In this document: piece after piece, positions 54,379 through 64,000 of the stretch | How the letters are laid out: each line of letters opens with the position of its first letter | Position numbering within the stretch: the stretch's first letter is position 1 | Source of the DNA: an uncultured Poribacteria bacterium | GTDB taxonomy: Bacteria > Poribacteria > WGA-4E > WGA-3G | DNA: 64,000 bases | Assembly (NCBI GenBank): GCA_951813545.1 | Contig: OX638352.1 | Coordinates: 372,001 to 436,000 of the forward strand | Direction: 5' to 3' | Program-made: the position numbers and the translations under genes | The notes under the pieces: generated by a model | The model's input: the letters and a program-made list of their open reading frames with translations, nothing else | The model's database searches: none | Told to the model about the DNA's origin: nothing

Positions 54379-57300
54379 ATGAACATTCTTCACGAACTAA
54401 ATGAAAAACAGAAAGAATCTGTAATACATAAAAATGGCCCCCTACTCGTTATCGCAGGTCCCGGCACAGGGAAAACGAAAGTCATCACACATCGCATCGC
54501 TTACTTGATTCGTTATCACGGCATCAAGCCGGAGAATATCCTTGCGATTACGTTTACGAATAAAGCGGCGGAAGAGATGCAGGAACGCATCAACACGGAG
54601 ATTGGCGAGCCGCACGGATCCAGCGTTAAGGCTTTCACCTTCCATGCATTTTGTGTCAAAGTGCTACGGAAACATGCGCTGAAAATCGGATTGAGCGAGA
54701 ATTTCACCATCTTTGACCAAGAACTCCAAGACGAAATATTAACAGAAAGCGTCCGAGAACTGAGCCTTAACGCTGACGACTATCCACCATGGTTGCTACG
54801 AAACATTATCAGCGATGCGAAATGCACACTACAGAACCCTGTTGATGCGGTAGATGAGACAGATATTTATGACTCCGAGACTATTGAAAATATCCGAAGT
54901 GTGCTGCAAACCTACCAGCATAAACTCGACGAATACGATGCCCTTGATTTCGATGACCTTCTGCTGAAAACCGTCGAGCTATTAGGCGTAGAAGAAGTAA
55001 AAGAAGCCTATCATAAGGAAATTTCCTACATTCTTGTTGACGAGTTTCACGATGTGAACCGTGTGCAGTACCATCTACTCCAACTGCTCTGTGCCCCCTC
55101 AGAACAAAATCTCATGGTAGTCGCCGACGAAGACCAGTCTATCTATAGTTGGCGCGGATCAAACCCAGAGTATATTGACAATTTCAGAACGGATTTCGAC
55201 CCGCGAACCGTCGAACTGGATGATCATTACAGGTGTAGCGAGAAAATTTTACGCGCCGCAGAGGAAGTTATCTCCAGAAACCCGGAGCGACAGAAACAGC
55301 ACACCCTCAGAACCCACAAAGATGCGGGACGCGACATCTTTCACTACACTTTTGATACACCTATAGCAGAAGCACTTGGCATCATTAATGTCATCCAGAA
55401 TTTGGTAACGCAGCGCAGCTACTCTTATCGCGATATTGCGGTCTTTTACCGAACACACAAACTTGCCGATGTTTTGGCGGAACAGCTGCTACGTAAAGAC
55501 ATCAAATTCCAGCGGATTCTACCGACGAACTCTTTTGGTGAAGAAAATAGCAAAAGCATTCTCGCGTATCTTCGTCTCATCCAGTGGCAGCTCCCACAAG
55601 ACCTGGAACAAGCAATCAATTTCCCTGAGACCTGCATTGACGATTTGACATGGGTGCGTCTCAAGTGGCTCGCACAACGCGAACACATTGCGTCTATAGA
55701 ACTCTTGAGAAATATTGAAGCATACGCAGCAGATGTCGGTCCCTTAACTCGCCGAAACGTCCGTCAGTTCTGGACGCAACTTGAAAAACTGTCAACTGAA
55801 ATCGAAGGCGAGAAGATTGATAAAATCATCCAGAAACTCTTTGATGCTTTGGAAATCTCACGCTCACCTTACCGCGCCGAAGAATTGGAGGTCATCGAAA
55901 AACAACCGGATTTGCCCAACTTAGCAACTATACAGGATGTACTTTATAGCGCGATTGACCTTGGTGAACCGATTCAGATTACTGCCAGCCATGGGATTGA
56001 CGAGTATTGCGCAGCGCACATCATTCATCAGACGCTTGAAACCTATCTAAACCAGAGTGTGCAACTCCAATTCCTATCTCCTGATGATAATAGACCGACA
56101 CAGCCGGACGACGGCGTGCATCTACTTATTGGTGAGTTTGAAGAACTTGGCGAAAAGGGACGAGATGCGCGGATAATTCTTATCGGAAACCCATCAGGGA
56201 CGGCAGATAGCGATGTAATTCACCTTGAAACCGAAGGCGTTCGGAGCATCGCGGCACTCAAACTTTGCCAACGCCTCATTAATCGTTTTGAAAGTCCAAA
56301 TATGGCGGATATGGTTGTCTATGATCTGGAGACAACCGGCATCAACCCGAAAACAGCGGAAATTGTTGAGATCGCAGCGCACCGTCTTAGCGCGATCGGA
56401 GATGAAGTCGAACGGTATTACTGCTTAGTAAAACCACCGGGCGGACATATTCCCCGCGCCGCTACGCGTATTCACCAAATTGACGCAGAGACCGTCAAAA
56501 ACGCACCGGGTATTGAACTGGTCCTGCCTGAATTTTCTGGGTTTATCCAAGGTCGGATTTTGATTGGGCATAATGTAGCGGAATACGATAATCCAATTCT
56601 GGCACGAGACCTTAGAAGGTACTTGAAAAGGGACTTATCCGCGCCACACTACGATACACTTGCCACAGCGCGCAGACTTTTTCCGCGACAACGGTGTAGC
56701 ATCGGTGCACTTGCCGAAAAATTCGAGATTGAACACGGTCGTTTACACGGTGCCTTAGAGGATGTTAGGGTCAATAGAGAAATATTCAAAGAACTTATCA
56801 AAATCAATGCTTACAAACGTGAAGTAAAATCCCTCACAGAACTTCTACCGCTTGTGGGGCTTAGCATCCTCGCCAAAAGGGAAGCATCGCAACAAGAAGT
56901 CGCAGATACAAGAGATACTTTAACCGAAACCGATGTGTTTCTCAATGCTGCGAAGCGTTTTGTCCAAACACACAACGCTGTACTGCCGGATCGTCTACCG
57001 CTTGAAGTCTCAGAAGCAGCACAAGCGACAGCCTATATGGAAGAACTGCAAGAGACCGTTGTCCCGGAATTCCGAGAAGATATTGAATGGCGGCAACGCC
57101 GTATCCAGTTCATGAACGCGGTCATCCATTTTGAATCCGTGACCGACGAGCATCAACTCACCAACTTCTTGGATTATCAGAAGTTACTCACCAATATTGA
57201 TGAACTCGACGATAAGACTGAGCAATTGACCTTAATGACGTTACACGCAGCAAAAGGCACAGAATTTCCGGTCGTTATCATTCTCGGCATGGAGGAGGGA

Positions 57301-57510
57301 AGTTTCCCGATGTGGCGGCAGAACATCACGGAAGCAGAGATTGAAGAGGAGCGCCGTCTCTTCTATGTCGGCATGACGCGCGCACAAAGCCAACTCTATC
57401 TGTCGTCAACAACCTACCGCACTGGTGATCGGGATCGTTCTGCGTCCATGTTCGTTCGTGAGGTGCCGGCTAATTATGTGATCAAATGGCCTCAGCCTCG
57501 GCGTAGGTAA
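54379..57510 (+). CDS. UvrD/PcrA-type SF1 helicase with embedded DnaQ-type 3'-5' exonuclease
   Basis: A 1043-residue fusion protein. The helicase N-half has Walker A GPGTGKT (27-33), TFTNKAAEEM, FHAFCVKVLR, DEFHDVN (Walker B, usually DEYQDTN) and QSIYSWRGSN. At ~640-810 a DEDDh exonuclease is inserted: VVYDLETTGINPKTAEIVEIAA, GHNVAEYDNPILARDL, and HGRLHGALEDVRVN with the closing histidine-aspartate. The remaining helicase motifs follow (LTLMTLHAAKGTEFPVVIILG, EEERRLFYVGMTRA). It is likely a DNA repair enzyme that unwinds and trims 3' ends. GGAGGGAAACCCG precedes the ATG. The order matches fusions such as UvrD-exonuclease types in other bacteria. Confidence 0.88.
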   Translation: MNILHELNEKQKESVIHKNGPLLVIAGPGTGKTKVITHRIAYLIRYHGIKPENILAITFTNKAAEEMQERINTEIGEPHGSSVKAFTFHAFCVKVLRKHALKIGLSENFTIFDQELQDEILTESVRELSLNADDYPPWLLRNIISDAKCTLQNPVDAVDETDIYDSETIENIRSVLQTYQHKLDEYDALDFDDLLLKTVELLGVEEVKEAYHKEISYILVDEFHDVNRVQYHLLQLLCAPSEQNLMVVADEDQSIYSWRGSNPEYIDNFRTDFDPRTVELDDHYRCSEKILRAAEEVISRNPERQKQHTLRTHKDAGRDIFHYTFDTPIAEALGIINVIQNLVTQRSYSYRDIAVFYRTHKLADVLAEQLLRKDIKFQRILPTNSFGEENSKSILAYLRLIQWQLPQDLEQAINFPETCIDDLTWVRLKWLAQREHIASIELLRNIEAYAADVGPLTRRNVRQFWTQLEKLSTEIEGEKIDKIIQKLFDALEISRSPYRAEELEVIEKQPDLPNLATIQDVLYSAIDLGEPIQITASHGIDEYCAAHIIHQTLETYLNQSVQLQFLSPDDNRPTQPDDGVHLLIGEFEELGEKGRDARIILIGNPSGTADSDVIHLETEGVRSIAALKLCQRLINRFESPNMADMVVYDLETTGINPKTAEIVEIAAHRLSAIGDEVERYYCLVKPPGGHIPRAATRIHQIDAETVKNAPGIELVLPEFSGFIQGRILIGHNVAEYDNPILARDLRRYLKRDLSAPHYDTLATARRLFPRQRCSIGALAEKFEIEHGRLHGALEDVRVNREIFKELIKINAYKREVKSLTELLPLVGLSILAKREASQQEVADTRDTLTETDVFLNAAKRFVQTHNAVLPDRLPLEVSEAAQATAYMEELQETVVPEFREDIEWRQRRIQFMNAVIHFESVTDEHQLTNFLDYQKLLTNIDELDDKTEQLTLMTLHAAKGTEFPVVIILGMEEGSFPMWRQNITEAEIEEERRLFYVGMTRAQSQLYLSSTTYRTGDRDRSASMFVREVPANYVIKWPQPRRR

Positions 57511-57580
57511 GTGATCAACTGCGTGATGCGTTAGGTCCCCAATCACACCTATCTTTTCCAGTTAGTTTGCCAATGCTGCT

Positions 57581-60214
57581 TTACTTTAGAATTAACATTT
57601 TACGCGTGGCTGTATACTCTCCTGCCGTTAACGTGTAGAAATAGATACCACTCGCAACGGATTCACCCAGCGTATTCCTGCCGTCCCAATACGCCGCACG
57701 GCTACGAGATTCATAGATACCCACTGGCTGATGCCCTAATTCCAGCGTCCGAACCAAACTTCCATTCAAAGAATAGATGGACACGGTAACATCCGCAGGC
57801 TTTGCTAACCGATACGGAATCCATGTTTCTGGGTTAAACGGATTCGGATAGTTCGGCAGCAGTACGGTCTCTTTTGGTGTTAACATAACAAGGAGTTGTT
57901 CCAACACTAATATACCGCGCCGAAAAGCAGGATCTGTCAGGTTTATCTGCCGTGCCTCACGCAACCACTGCTGAACCTCCGCCTGTGTAGGTGTACTTTT
58001 CAGATTATGATGCCACGCAGAAGGTGCAGCCGCACCCTTACCGAACGCGCCAGCAACTAAAACGAGGTCTTGGATATTCACGACACCATCGTCATTTACA
58101 TCCGCACGATTTTCTCCCTGTTGTCCGAAGTTAGAAGCAACCAGCACCAGATCCTGAATGTTAACCACACCATCAGTATTGATGTCTTCTCGGAGAGGTT
58201 CGGTTTCAAGTGTGCCAGTGTCTACGTTCCACAAAAGCACCGTTCCATCCCATCCACTGCTTGCGAGTATATGTCCATCAGGACTAAATGCTAACCCTGT
58301 AACTTGCCCGCCCTTATGTGCTTCTTTGTATGTATGCAACTGTGTGCCAGTATTCATATTCCATAAATGAATTGAACCATTACTATCGCCAGTAACAATT
58401 GTTTTTCCATCTGGACTAAATGCGAGGCTCTTTGTGCCCCAAATACGCGTCGTCCAGAGTAGTTTTCCAGTATCCACATCCCATAAATAGAATCCATCAT
58501 CCACAGGAGGAGGCCAGCCGTCTATAGCTATATCCCATTCACCCCAATCATTCTCAAATGTGCCTGCAATTATCTTTCCATCTGGGCTAAAGGCAATACT
58601 ATCACCACCGAAAAAGAAATCCCCTCTTTTGAGACTGTGTAGTAGTGTACCAGTGTTCGTGTCCCATAGATAAACAGCATCGCTACTACTTGCGAGGGTT
58701 TGTCCATCCGAGCTGAATGCAACGCTTTTAACAAGTCTATTACCTTCCGCGAGTGTTTGCAGGTGTTCACCAGTCTCCGCATTCCATAAAGAGATGGTTT
58801 TATCATGGCTTGCCGTTGCAAGTCTCTTTCCGTCCTGACTCACAGCAATCCTGCTGATAACCTGCGTATGCATATCTCCTGTTTCTATTATACGTAACAC
58901 ACTCGTGCCACTACCTCCCAAAAGTGTATTGTAATCCCAGAATACAACAGCTCCATCCCAACTTGCAGTCACAAGTATAGGTTCAGTCAGGTTGATAAAG
59001 ATAACACTTCTGACGTTCCTTTTATGTCCCGTCAATATGGACTTAAATTCACCTGTGGCTGCATCCCAAAAACGAATGTATGAATCGGCATGTCCGCTTG
59101 CGATTATTTTCCCATCAGGACTAAATGCGACACTATGAACAATATCTGTATGCCCGTAATGCTGTTGCTTCAAGAGACTAAATGTGTTTACGTCCCACAG
59201 TTCAATGTTTCCCGCACCATCACTTGCAAGTGCAAGTGTTTGCCTATCAGGTGTGAACGCCCAGGCTGTCGCTCCATGTAACTTAAACGTGTGTTCTTTT
59301 ACTCCTAACACACTCCCTCCTAAACCAGCAGGTATAGATGTTACATACGTGCCGGTCTTTACATCCCAAATGTGAAGAGGACGAGCTTTTGCAATTTGGA
59401 ACAGAAATTGACCATTTGGACTAAATATTATCTGACTGTATTCTAAAGGGATTTCCATTGTGTGTTTGATTGCACCCGTGTTTGTGTCCCATAGATAGAT
59501 TCGTTTCTCTGTCACGCCCGCGAGTGTCTGTTCATTAGGGCTGAGGGCTATCGTGTTTATACGTTCATTTGGCACGGTGAGCGTCCTAATTGGATTATAA
59601 GTCGCAATATCCCAAAAAATAATTTTATCTATACTTTGACTTATAAGTATTTGTCCATCTGGGCTAAACACAAGGGTACGCGCTGATGGTGCTCCTGATT
59701 CGTTATGGTTGATAGATCGTATCAATGTGCCAGTCTTTGGATTCCATAAGTTGACGGTATTGTCCAGACTGCCGCAACTCGCGAGCATTTGTCCATCAGG
59801 ACTGAACACAATACTATTGATAGAATTCCAAGTTTTGACATGTGTCAATGTGTGCAGGAGCGTTCTTGTGTTTACATTCCATAAATAGATGTTGTTATCC
59901 CCGTTGCCATGACTTGCGAGTATCTGTTCGTTTGGGCTAAACTCGACACCCAAAACCCATGCCTTTTGTCCTGTGAGCAGGTCGAGTTCTTTACCGGTCT
60001 GTGCGTCATAAATCCAAACACCGATAGAACTTGCGACTGCAAGTTGTGTGCCATTTGGTGAATAGGCTATGTCATTCATGTTTCCTTTACCGAGACGGGC
60101 TTTCGCGCCTTCAGGCAATGCCCACTGGGTATGATCTTGAGCAAAACTGGTCGGTAGATATAAATTAAAAACAAAAAGTAGTGTTAAAAATATAGTAAAC
60201 AGTGTTTTTCTCAT
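57581..60214 (-). CDS. Secreted WD40 protein with dockerin-like repeats and type-A sorting tail
   Basis: An 877-residue exported protein (signal peptide MRKTLFTIFLTLLFVFNLYLP). WD40 units fill ~30-670. Residues 676-724 hold two dockerin-type calcium loops, DINTDGVVNIQDLVLVASNFG and DVNDDGVVNIQDLVLVAGAFG. Residues 785-877 begin LLPNYPNPFNPETWIPY and end SGIYFYTLTAGEYTATRKMLILK. This is the FlgD-like/type-A C-terminal sorting domain seen in T9SS-type cargo. It would be anchored or released at the cell surface. A PorV-like gene follows 30 bp downstream on the same strand. Confidence 0.88.
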   Translation of the reverse strand: MRKTLFTIFLTLLFVFNLYLPTSFAQDHTQWALPEGAKARLGKGNMNDIAYSPNGTQLAVASSIGVWIYDAQTGKELDLLTGQKAWVLGVEFSPNEQILASHGNGDNNIYLWNVNTRTLLHTLTHVKTWNSINSIVFSPDGQMLASCGSLDNTVNLWNPKTGTLIRSINHNESGAPSARTLVFSPDGQILISQSIDKIIFWDIATYNPIRTLTVPNERINTIALSPNEQTLAGVTEKRIYLWDTNTGAIKHTMEIPLEYSQIIFSPNGQFLFQIAKARPLHIWDVKTGTYVTSIPAGLGGSVLGVKEHTFKLHGATAWAFTPDRQTLALASDGAGNIELWDVNTFSLLKQQHYGHTDIVHSVAFSPDGKIIASGHADSYIRFWDAATGEFKSILTGHKRNVRSVIFINLTEPILVTASWDGAVVFWDYNTLLGGSGTSVLRIIETGDMHTQVISRIAVSQDGKRLATASHDKTISLWNAETGEHLQTLAEGNRLVKSVAFSSDGQTLASSSDAVYLWDTNTGTLLHSLKRGDFFFGGDSIAFSPDGKIIAGTFENDWGEWDIAIDGWPPPVDDGFYLWDVDTGKLLWTTRIWGTKSLAFSPDGKTIVTGDSNGSIHLWNMNTGTQLHTYKEAHKGGQVTGLAFSPDGHILASSGWDGTVLLWNVDTGTLETEPLREDINTDGVVNIQDLVLVASNFGQQGENRADVNDDGVVNIQDLVLVAGAFGKGAAAPSAWHHNLKSTPTQAEVQQWLREARQINLTDPAFRRGILVLEQLLVMLTPKETVLLPNYPNPFNPETWIPYRLAKPADVTVSIYSLNGSLVRTLELGHQPVGIYESRSRAAYWDGRNTLGESVASGIYFYTLTAGEYTATRKMLILK

Positions 60215-60244
60215 TTTGAATATTTCTTGCGTAGTTGAGGAAAA

Positions 60245-61303
60245 CTAAAATTGCCCAGAGACAGAGATACGTTGCGAACCGCCAAGGGTGTGGGTGTTGA
60301 AAGCGTAGTTGACAAAGAACGACATGGCATTTATCCGTAAGCGAAGTCCAGCACCTGCAGAAAGTCCATGCCCATTCCAGCCACCACGAAGTGCAAGGGT
60401 ATTGAAGAGCCAGTATTCTGCACCGACGCGTAGGACAAGTCCACCGCCTGAACCGTCCGTTTTCAGATCTGCCTGATCGGTTTCAAAGTCCGCGCTGATA
60501 GCACCTTTGCCAAGACGCGGCACAGTAAACTGGTAACCCGTGCCGAATCGGAGTCGGCGCGTGCGGGTAAACGTCGGCTTGTCAGGGGTGTCCCATCGGA
60601 TTTGCGTGCCTGTCGCATCCAACAACATTGCGCCGATTCGGACACCTTTGTAGGGTTCCGCAATCAGACCGATGTCAATACCAAAACCGTTTCCACTGTT
60701 CTCAAAGATAGATTGATTGAGGAGCTTGAGGTTGCCACCGACAGCTGCCATCGGGTGAACCTGGCGGGCATAAGAGATGAGGAGAGCGTTATCGGTATTG
60801 CTGAAATACTCCGCGACTTCAGGTTTGTCGATATAGGGTTCACCCTCCTCTTTGATGCCATTGCCATTTTTGTCCTGAAAATCGCCGAGGATACCGTTGT
60901 TGTTAATATCAATGAAGGTCGTGCGTGGTATATCGTCAATACCGAGTCGGATCCAACTCAAACCGAGGCTACCGATGTCTTCAATTTGATAGACATAGTT
61001 GATGAAATTGTAGGTAACCAATCCCCTGCTCAGCCAACTCCCATCTCCTGTGCTAAAAGTATCGGAATACATAGCAGAGAAACTATGTTTTTTAACTTTG
61101 GTAAGTCCAGCCGGATTCCAGTAGGTAGCGGTTGCATCGTCAGCAATAGCAACGAACGCGCTTCCCATTCCCAAAGCCCGCGCGCCTACACCGTGGCTGA
61201 GAAATTCGGCGGCATGTGCGCCTTCATCGGCAGCGATGCAAGTTGTGACAGGGATGAGGCTTACTGTTAAAAGATAGAGGTAAATTAGTCGAAATTTTAT
61301 CAT
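60245..61303 (-). CDS. PorV/PorQ family outer-membrane beta-barrel protein
   Basis: A 352-residue exported protein with a signal peptide ending near TCIA. It has the FadL/PorV N-terminal motif FLSHGVGARALGMGSAFVAIADDATATYWNPAGL. A series of alternating-residue beta strands ends with aromatic residues, and the last strand is RISVSGQF. PorV-family barrels take part in type IX secretion and in surface retention of cargo with type-A tails. The neighbouring gene upstream on the strand encodes such a cargo-like protein, an inference of function. Other T9SS core genes are not in the window. Confidence 0.85.
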   Translation of the reverse strand: MIKFRLIYLYLLTVSLIPVTTCIAADEGAHAAEFLSHGVGARALGMGSAFVAIADDATATYWNPAGLTKVKKHSFSAMYSDTFSTGDGSWLSRGLVTYNFINYVYQIEDIGSLGLSWIRLGIDDIPRTTFIDINNNGILGDFQDKNGNGIKEEGEPYIDKPEVAEYFSNTDNALLISYARQVHPMAAVGGNLKLLNQSIFENSGNGFGIDIGLIAEPYKGVRIGAMLLDATGTQIRWDTPDKPTFTRTRRLRFGTGYQFTVPRLGKGAISADFETDQADLKTDGSGGGLVLRVGAEYWLFNTLALRGGWNGHGLSAGAGLRLRINAMSFFVNYAFNTHTLGGSQRISVSGQF

Positions 61304-61422
61304 AAATTTTAAATGATTACCGGCGAGGTAGAACTTCTAAGTTTAAAAGTGAAGCTAAAGTTTGCAAGTTATTGTCTGATTGCCCCGTCAACCTTAGGCA
61401 TTTTAGCACGCTTTACAATTTT

Positions 61423-63393
61423 CTACCCCGGCGCGAAGTCGTAGATAGGTTCACGAATGATGACGCTTAAAACACTCCAGAACGCACCAACACAGTATTC
61501 ACCGAGAATAACACCGAAAAAGAAGAAGACCATTGTTCGATAGGTCCCCGGTCCCCCGAATCGGAGTGCCATCCACTTAAGAAAACTACTAATAACGAGA
61601 CAACTCCAAAAATAGCCAACACCACCCGTCATGGAGATAGGATAACCCGCAGGATGGAGGGGCCACCAAATAAAACGCATCCGCATCACCATGAGAAAGA
61701 AGGTGAAGCCCATGCCACCTGCCATGAAACTCATTGCAGAGACATCTGGGTCGCGTGGGAAAGAGAACAAACCCGCAAGCCAGCCAAATTGACCAATATG
61801 CCCTACCGACGGCCCAATACCACCACCTGCCCCAGTGATCGCACCACCGAGCCGATAGAGTTCACTGAGAGTTGCCCAGAACGACGCGAGCGAACCCAAG
61901 ACAACGGCAATAACCATTGCAAGCACCAGTTTTTTGGTATTCATGTTTGTGCGTTCCGCCATTTTGAAGGCTTCAAGTTGATGGGGCATGATGTGTTCGC
62001 GGTATCCGCGTCCACTAAAGAACCAGAAGTAAGGGAAAACGGTCAGGTTATTTGGTCCGATGCGACGTGTTCCAAGGATATTGACTAAAAACTGCTGCGC
62101 GTTACACATACCTGCCATCTCATGTGCGGGGGGACCGAGTTCCGCGCGCACACGTGTAATTGCTAAGGAAATGGCAAAGAAAAACGCGAAGAAAGGCAGA
62201 ATAATTGGGAGCGTCATGCCAGCCTTTAAACAGAACCAGACAATAAAGAGACCAGCGATAACAATGAGCAAGAGTGCTGTACGGTAACGGATCGGCTCTT
62301 GTGAATCGTCAATACCACCGCGCATTCCTAAGACGGTGCGTGCAACGTTGGCAAGGTGCCTGCGCGTTACAAGCAGTGCGATGACAAAGATCGCCATCCA
62401 CCCCCCGATAGATTGTTCACTGCCATACGGAAATGGGGCTGGGATTGCGAGCGCGCTTCCGAAAACGCGTTGCACTTTCTCAAACAGGTAGAAAAACCAG
62501 AGGGAAAAGGAGAGGTCGAGTGGTAACAGGAACCCCAAACCGATCACAAAAGGGTAGAGCGGGACAGGGATACCACCGACAGCATTCCACGGTTTTTCGG
62601 TAAAGAATGTACCCCAATTCCGGGCGTTATGGCGGACACTGAAATCCGGAAGGACTGGAAAGAAGTGTGCTAAACCGTGCCAAACATTCAGCAATGCGGC
62701 GATGATAAACCCATACCATAGGACACGATTTCGGAAAAGCTGTGCGGCACCACCGCCTTCCGTAATCGCCATCGGAAGTTGAATAATAGGGTATGATAAT
62801 TTCTCGTGTTCTGTCCACTGCTTCCGAATTAGCACATTCATGCAAATCATAATGGTACCGAGGGCAACAACCAACGATGTCCACCATAAGGTCGGCTTTA
62901 TCCATGCACCGCCAATTTTAGCGTTGTAAAAGGGAGTATTGCCTTCATAAAACCCACGGATAAGCTCTCTATCTGCAACGACGAGATGCTGTGGGATATA
63001 ACTATGAAACATGTCTGCCCAATCGTTCTCGATTGTCGCAAACCAGAATGCGTGTGGAAGTGCTGGGATTGTCAAGGCTAATGTATCGTGGCCAGCTAAG
63101 CCGGACGCAATAGAGAGCATCGCGTAGATAGTAATCAGCTCACCTTGTGTCAACGCTGACCGCGGCGCGACACGCTTCAGGAAGAGATTTATTAAGATCA
63201 GGAAAAAGATGTTGAGAACGACGTTCCAGAATAGGGAGATGGTCGTTGGGTGCCCAGAATGCCAGACACATTCAACTTCAATAACCCAAAAGACGTTAGG
63301 TGGGATTAAGAAAATAGCAATAAGTATGGCACGCCATGTAACGCCGATCTCACGGTGCCGGTCTTGCCTGTCTAAGTTTTGCTCCATTTTCAC
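61423..63393 (-). CDS. DUF6785/DUF6784-type multi-spanning membrane protein
   Basis: A 656-residue polytopic membrane protein with roughly 12-14 hydrophobic segments. It starts with a basic stretch (MKMEQNLDRQDRHREIGV) and then runs through ILIAIFLIPPNVFWVIEVECV, LTQGELITIYAMLSIASGLAGHDTLALTIPALPH and MISYVP-like loops. The ends LGEYCVGAFWSVLSVIIREPIYDFAPG are typical of this large family found in Planctomycetes and Poribacteria. OPT-like transport has been suggested for the fold. No substrate is known. The start is uncertain. Confidence 0.7.
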   Translation of the reverse strand: MKMEQNLDRQDRHREIGVTWRAILIAIFLIPPNVFWVIEVECVWHSGHPTTISLFWNVVLNIFFLILINLFLKRVAPRSALTQGELITIYAMLSIASGLAGHDTLALTIPALPHAFWFATIENDWADMFHSYIPQHLVVADRELIRGFYEGNTPFYNAKIGGAWIKPTLWWTSLVVALGTIMICMNVLIRKQWTEHEKLSYPIIQLPMAITEGGGAAQLFRNRVLWYGFIIAALLNVWHGLAHFFPVLPDFSVRHNARNWGTFFTEKPWNAVGGIPVPLYPFVIGLGFLLPLDLSFSLWFFYLFEKVQRVFGSALAIPAPFPYGSEQSIGGWMAIFVIALLVTRRHLANVARTVLGMRGGIDDSQEPIRYRTALLLIVIAGLFIVWFCLKAGMTLPIILPFFAFFFAISLAITRVRAELGPPAHEMAGMCNAQQFLVNILGTRRIGPNNLTVFPYFWFFSGRGYREHIMPHQLEAFKMAERTNMNTKKLVLAMVIAVVLGSLASFWATLSELYRLGGAITGAGGGIGPSVGHIGQFGWLAGLFSFPRDPDVSAMSFMAGGMGFTFFLMVMRMRFIWWPLHPAGYPISMTGGVGYFWSCLVISSFLKWMALRFGGPGTYRTMVFFFFGVILGEYCVGAFWSVLSVIIREPIYDFAPG

Positions 63394-63545
63394 CTTCTCT
63401 ACAGCAGTCGGCTATCAGCCATCAGCAATCGGTGGACTTCTGGTCATTGAATATGCTTCTTATAGAAATAGCACATTTAGCCGTAGAGTCGCCCCGAAAG
63501 CCGAAAGGTTGCAATGCAACCGCCCTGAGCACTGATAACTATTCG

Positions 63546-64000
63546 TTAAAAATGTGTAGGCGGTTCGAGTTCTTTCAATTCCCAGAGGATATGACCAAAC
63601 TCAAACGCTCCAGCGGCGTTACCTCGGATGAGTTCGCCATCTATTCCCCAAGCCAATTTGTAGGCAGCGAGGATTTGTGTCAGGGAAGTCTCCACACTAC
63701 CGTGGCACAGCAGGGCAACAGTACCACCGCCGCCACCGCCCGTAATTTTAGCACCGTAGATACCACCTTGTTCCCCAATCTTCCGAGCAATGTTGACAAG
63801 CCCGTCAACTTCGAGTGCCCCGAGTCCTGCCCGATCGCGGTAACTGGCATTCGATTCGTACATAAGGCTACCGGCTTCTCTAAGGTAGTGCTGTATGTTA
63901 TCCGGATCTCTATCGGCGTTTTTTATGGCGGCAATAAATTGTTTGACACGTGCGTTTTCGTAAATTGCGTGCTGTACTCGGCTCCTGATAGAATACACCT
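63546..64000 (-). CDS. GHMP kinase C-terminal part (5' end outside window)
   Basis: The frame is open at the right edge, so the start is outside. The visible ~150 residues contain the C-terminal GHMP subdomain: REAGSLMYESNASYRDRAGLGALEVDGLVNIARKIGEQGGIYGAKITGGGGGGTVALL, with the glycine-rich motif 3. The final part (AFEFGHILWELKELEPP) lacks a family-specific signature. It resembles galactokinase-like or heptose kinase-like enzymes that phosphorylate a small sugar alcohol. The substrate cannot be told. Confidence 0.8.
   Translation of the reverse strand, partial: VYSIRSRVQHAIYENARVKQFIAAIKNADRDPDNIQHYLREAGSLMYESNASYRDRAGLGALEVDGLVNIARKIGEQGGIYGAKITGGGGGGTVALLCHGSVETSLTQILAAYKLAWGIDGELIRGNAAGAFEFGHILWELKELEPPTHF

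Noticed and set aside
60602..61270. 222-codon open frame opposite the PorV-like gene
   Set aside because: It is a mirror of the beta-barrel gene and has no motif or start signal.

Overview
The window looks like a chromosomal piece of an uncultured bacterium, most like Candidatus Poribacteria or a neighbouring lineage. This is inferred from gene content, not from a marker search. The evidence is five phytanoyl-CoA dioxygenase (PhyH) family genes, a sulfatase, ThuA, Gfo/Idh/MocA and xylose-isomerase-like TIM-barrel genes, giant WD40 proteins, CRTAC1/ASPIC and LamG proteins, a microcompartment shell gene, and a PorV-type outer-membrane protein beside a secreted protein with a type-A sorting tail. 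No tRNA, rRNA or CRISPR array was seen.

Layout. 1-5.6 kb: end of a membrane glycosyltransferase, msrB, a radical SAM/SPASM protein, a TIM-barrel isomerase, PhyH-1 and a secreted protein. 5.6-8.4 kb: tandem 82-bp repeats, a small membrane protein, and an ECF sigma factor with a small Cys/Ser-rich secreted protein. 8.4-14.3 kb: mdh, two tandem nuclease-like paralogues (one decayed), a dnaK tail remnant, a MITE-like element and dnaK. 13.5-22 kb: LamG, a DUF1593 gene between direct repeats, PhyH-2, an IsrB (OMEGA nuclease) element, an Nramp-like transporter, ThuA, fabV and ridA. 22-31 kb: zinc dehydrogenase, sulfatase, a broken nucleotidyltransferase, PhyH-3, nucleoside phosphorylase, GNAT, PhyH-4, CRTAC1 and an oxidoreductase. 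31-46.4 kb: mtaB, mutS, NIPSNAP, icd, a divergent citrate-synthase-like gene, a BMC shell gene with a CoA-acylating aldehyde dehydrogenase, a broken TnpB, ligA and an endonuclease III relative. 46.5-64 kb: TIM barrel, DUF1611, FAIM1-like, PhyH-5, a DUF4926-WD40-WD40 operon, a helicase-exonuclease fusion, secreted WD40-dockerin protein, PorV-like barrel, a DUF6785-type membrane protein and the end of a GHMP kinase.

How the genes work together. Housekeeping repair genes (mutS, ligA, endonuclease III relative, helicase-exonuclease) and central carbon genes (mdh, icd, citrate-synthase-like) are interleaved with a catabolic set that would suit scavenging of sulfated or oxidised organic matter (sulfatase, PhyH, TIM barrels, ThuA, oxidoreductases). 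The BMC shell protein and its aldehyde dehydrogenase, which carries an encapsulation-type N-terminal helix, form a minimal microcompartment locus.

The most unusual content is between the genes. There are several families of small palindromic or terminal-inverted-repeat elements, including two related elements each flanked by an 18-bp target duplication. There are duplicated gene tails (dnaK, phyH), and two OMEGA-type nuclease genes: an intact-looking IsrB and a frameshifted TnpB.
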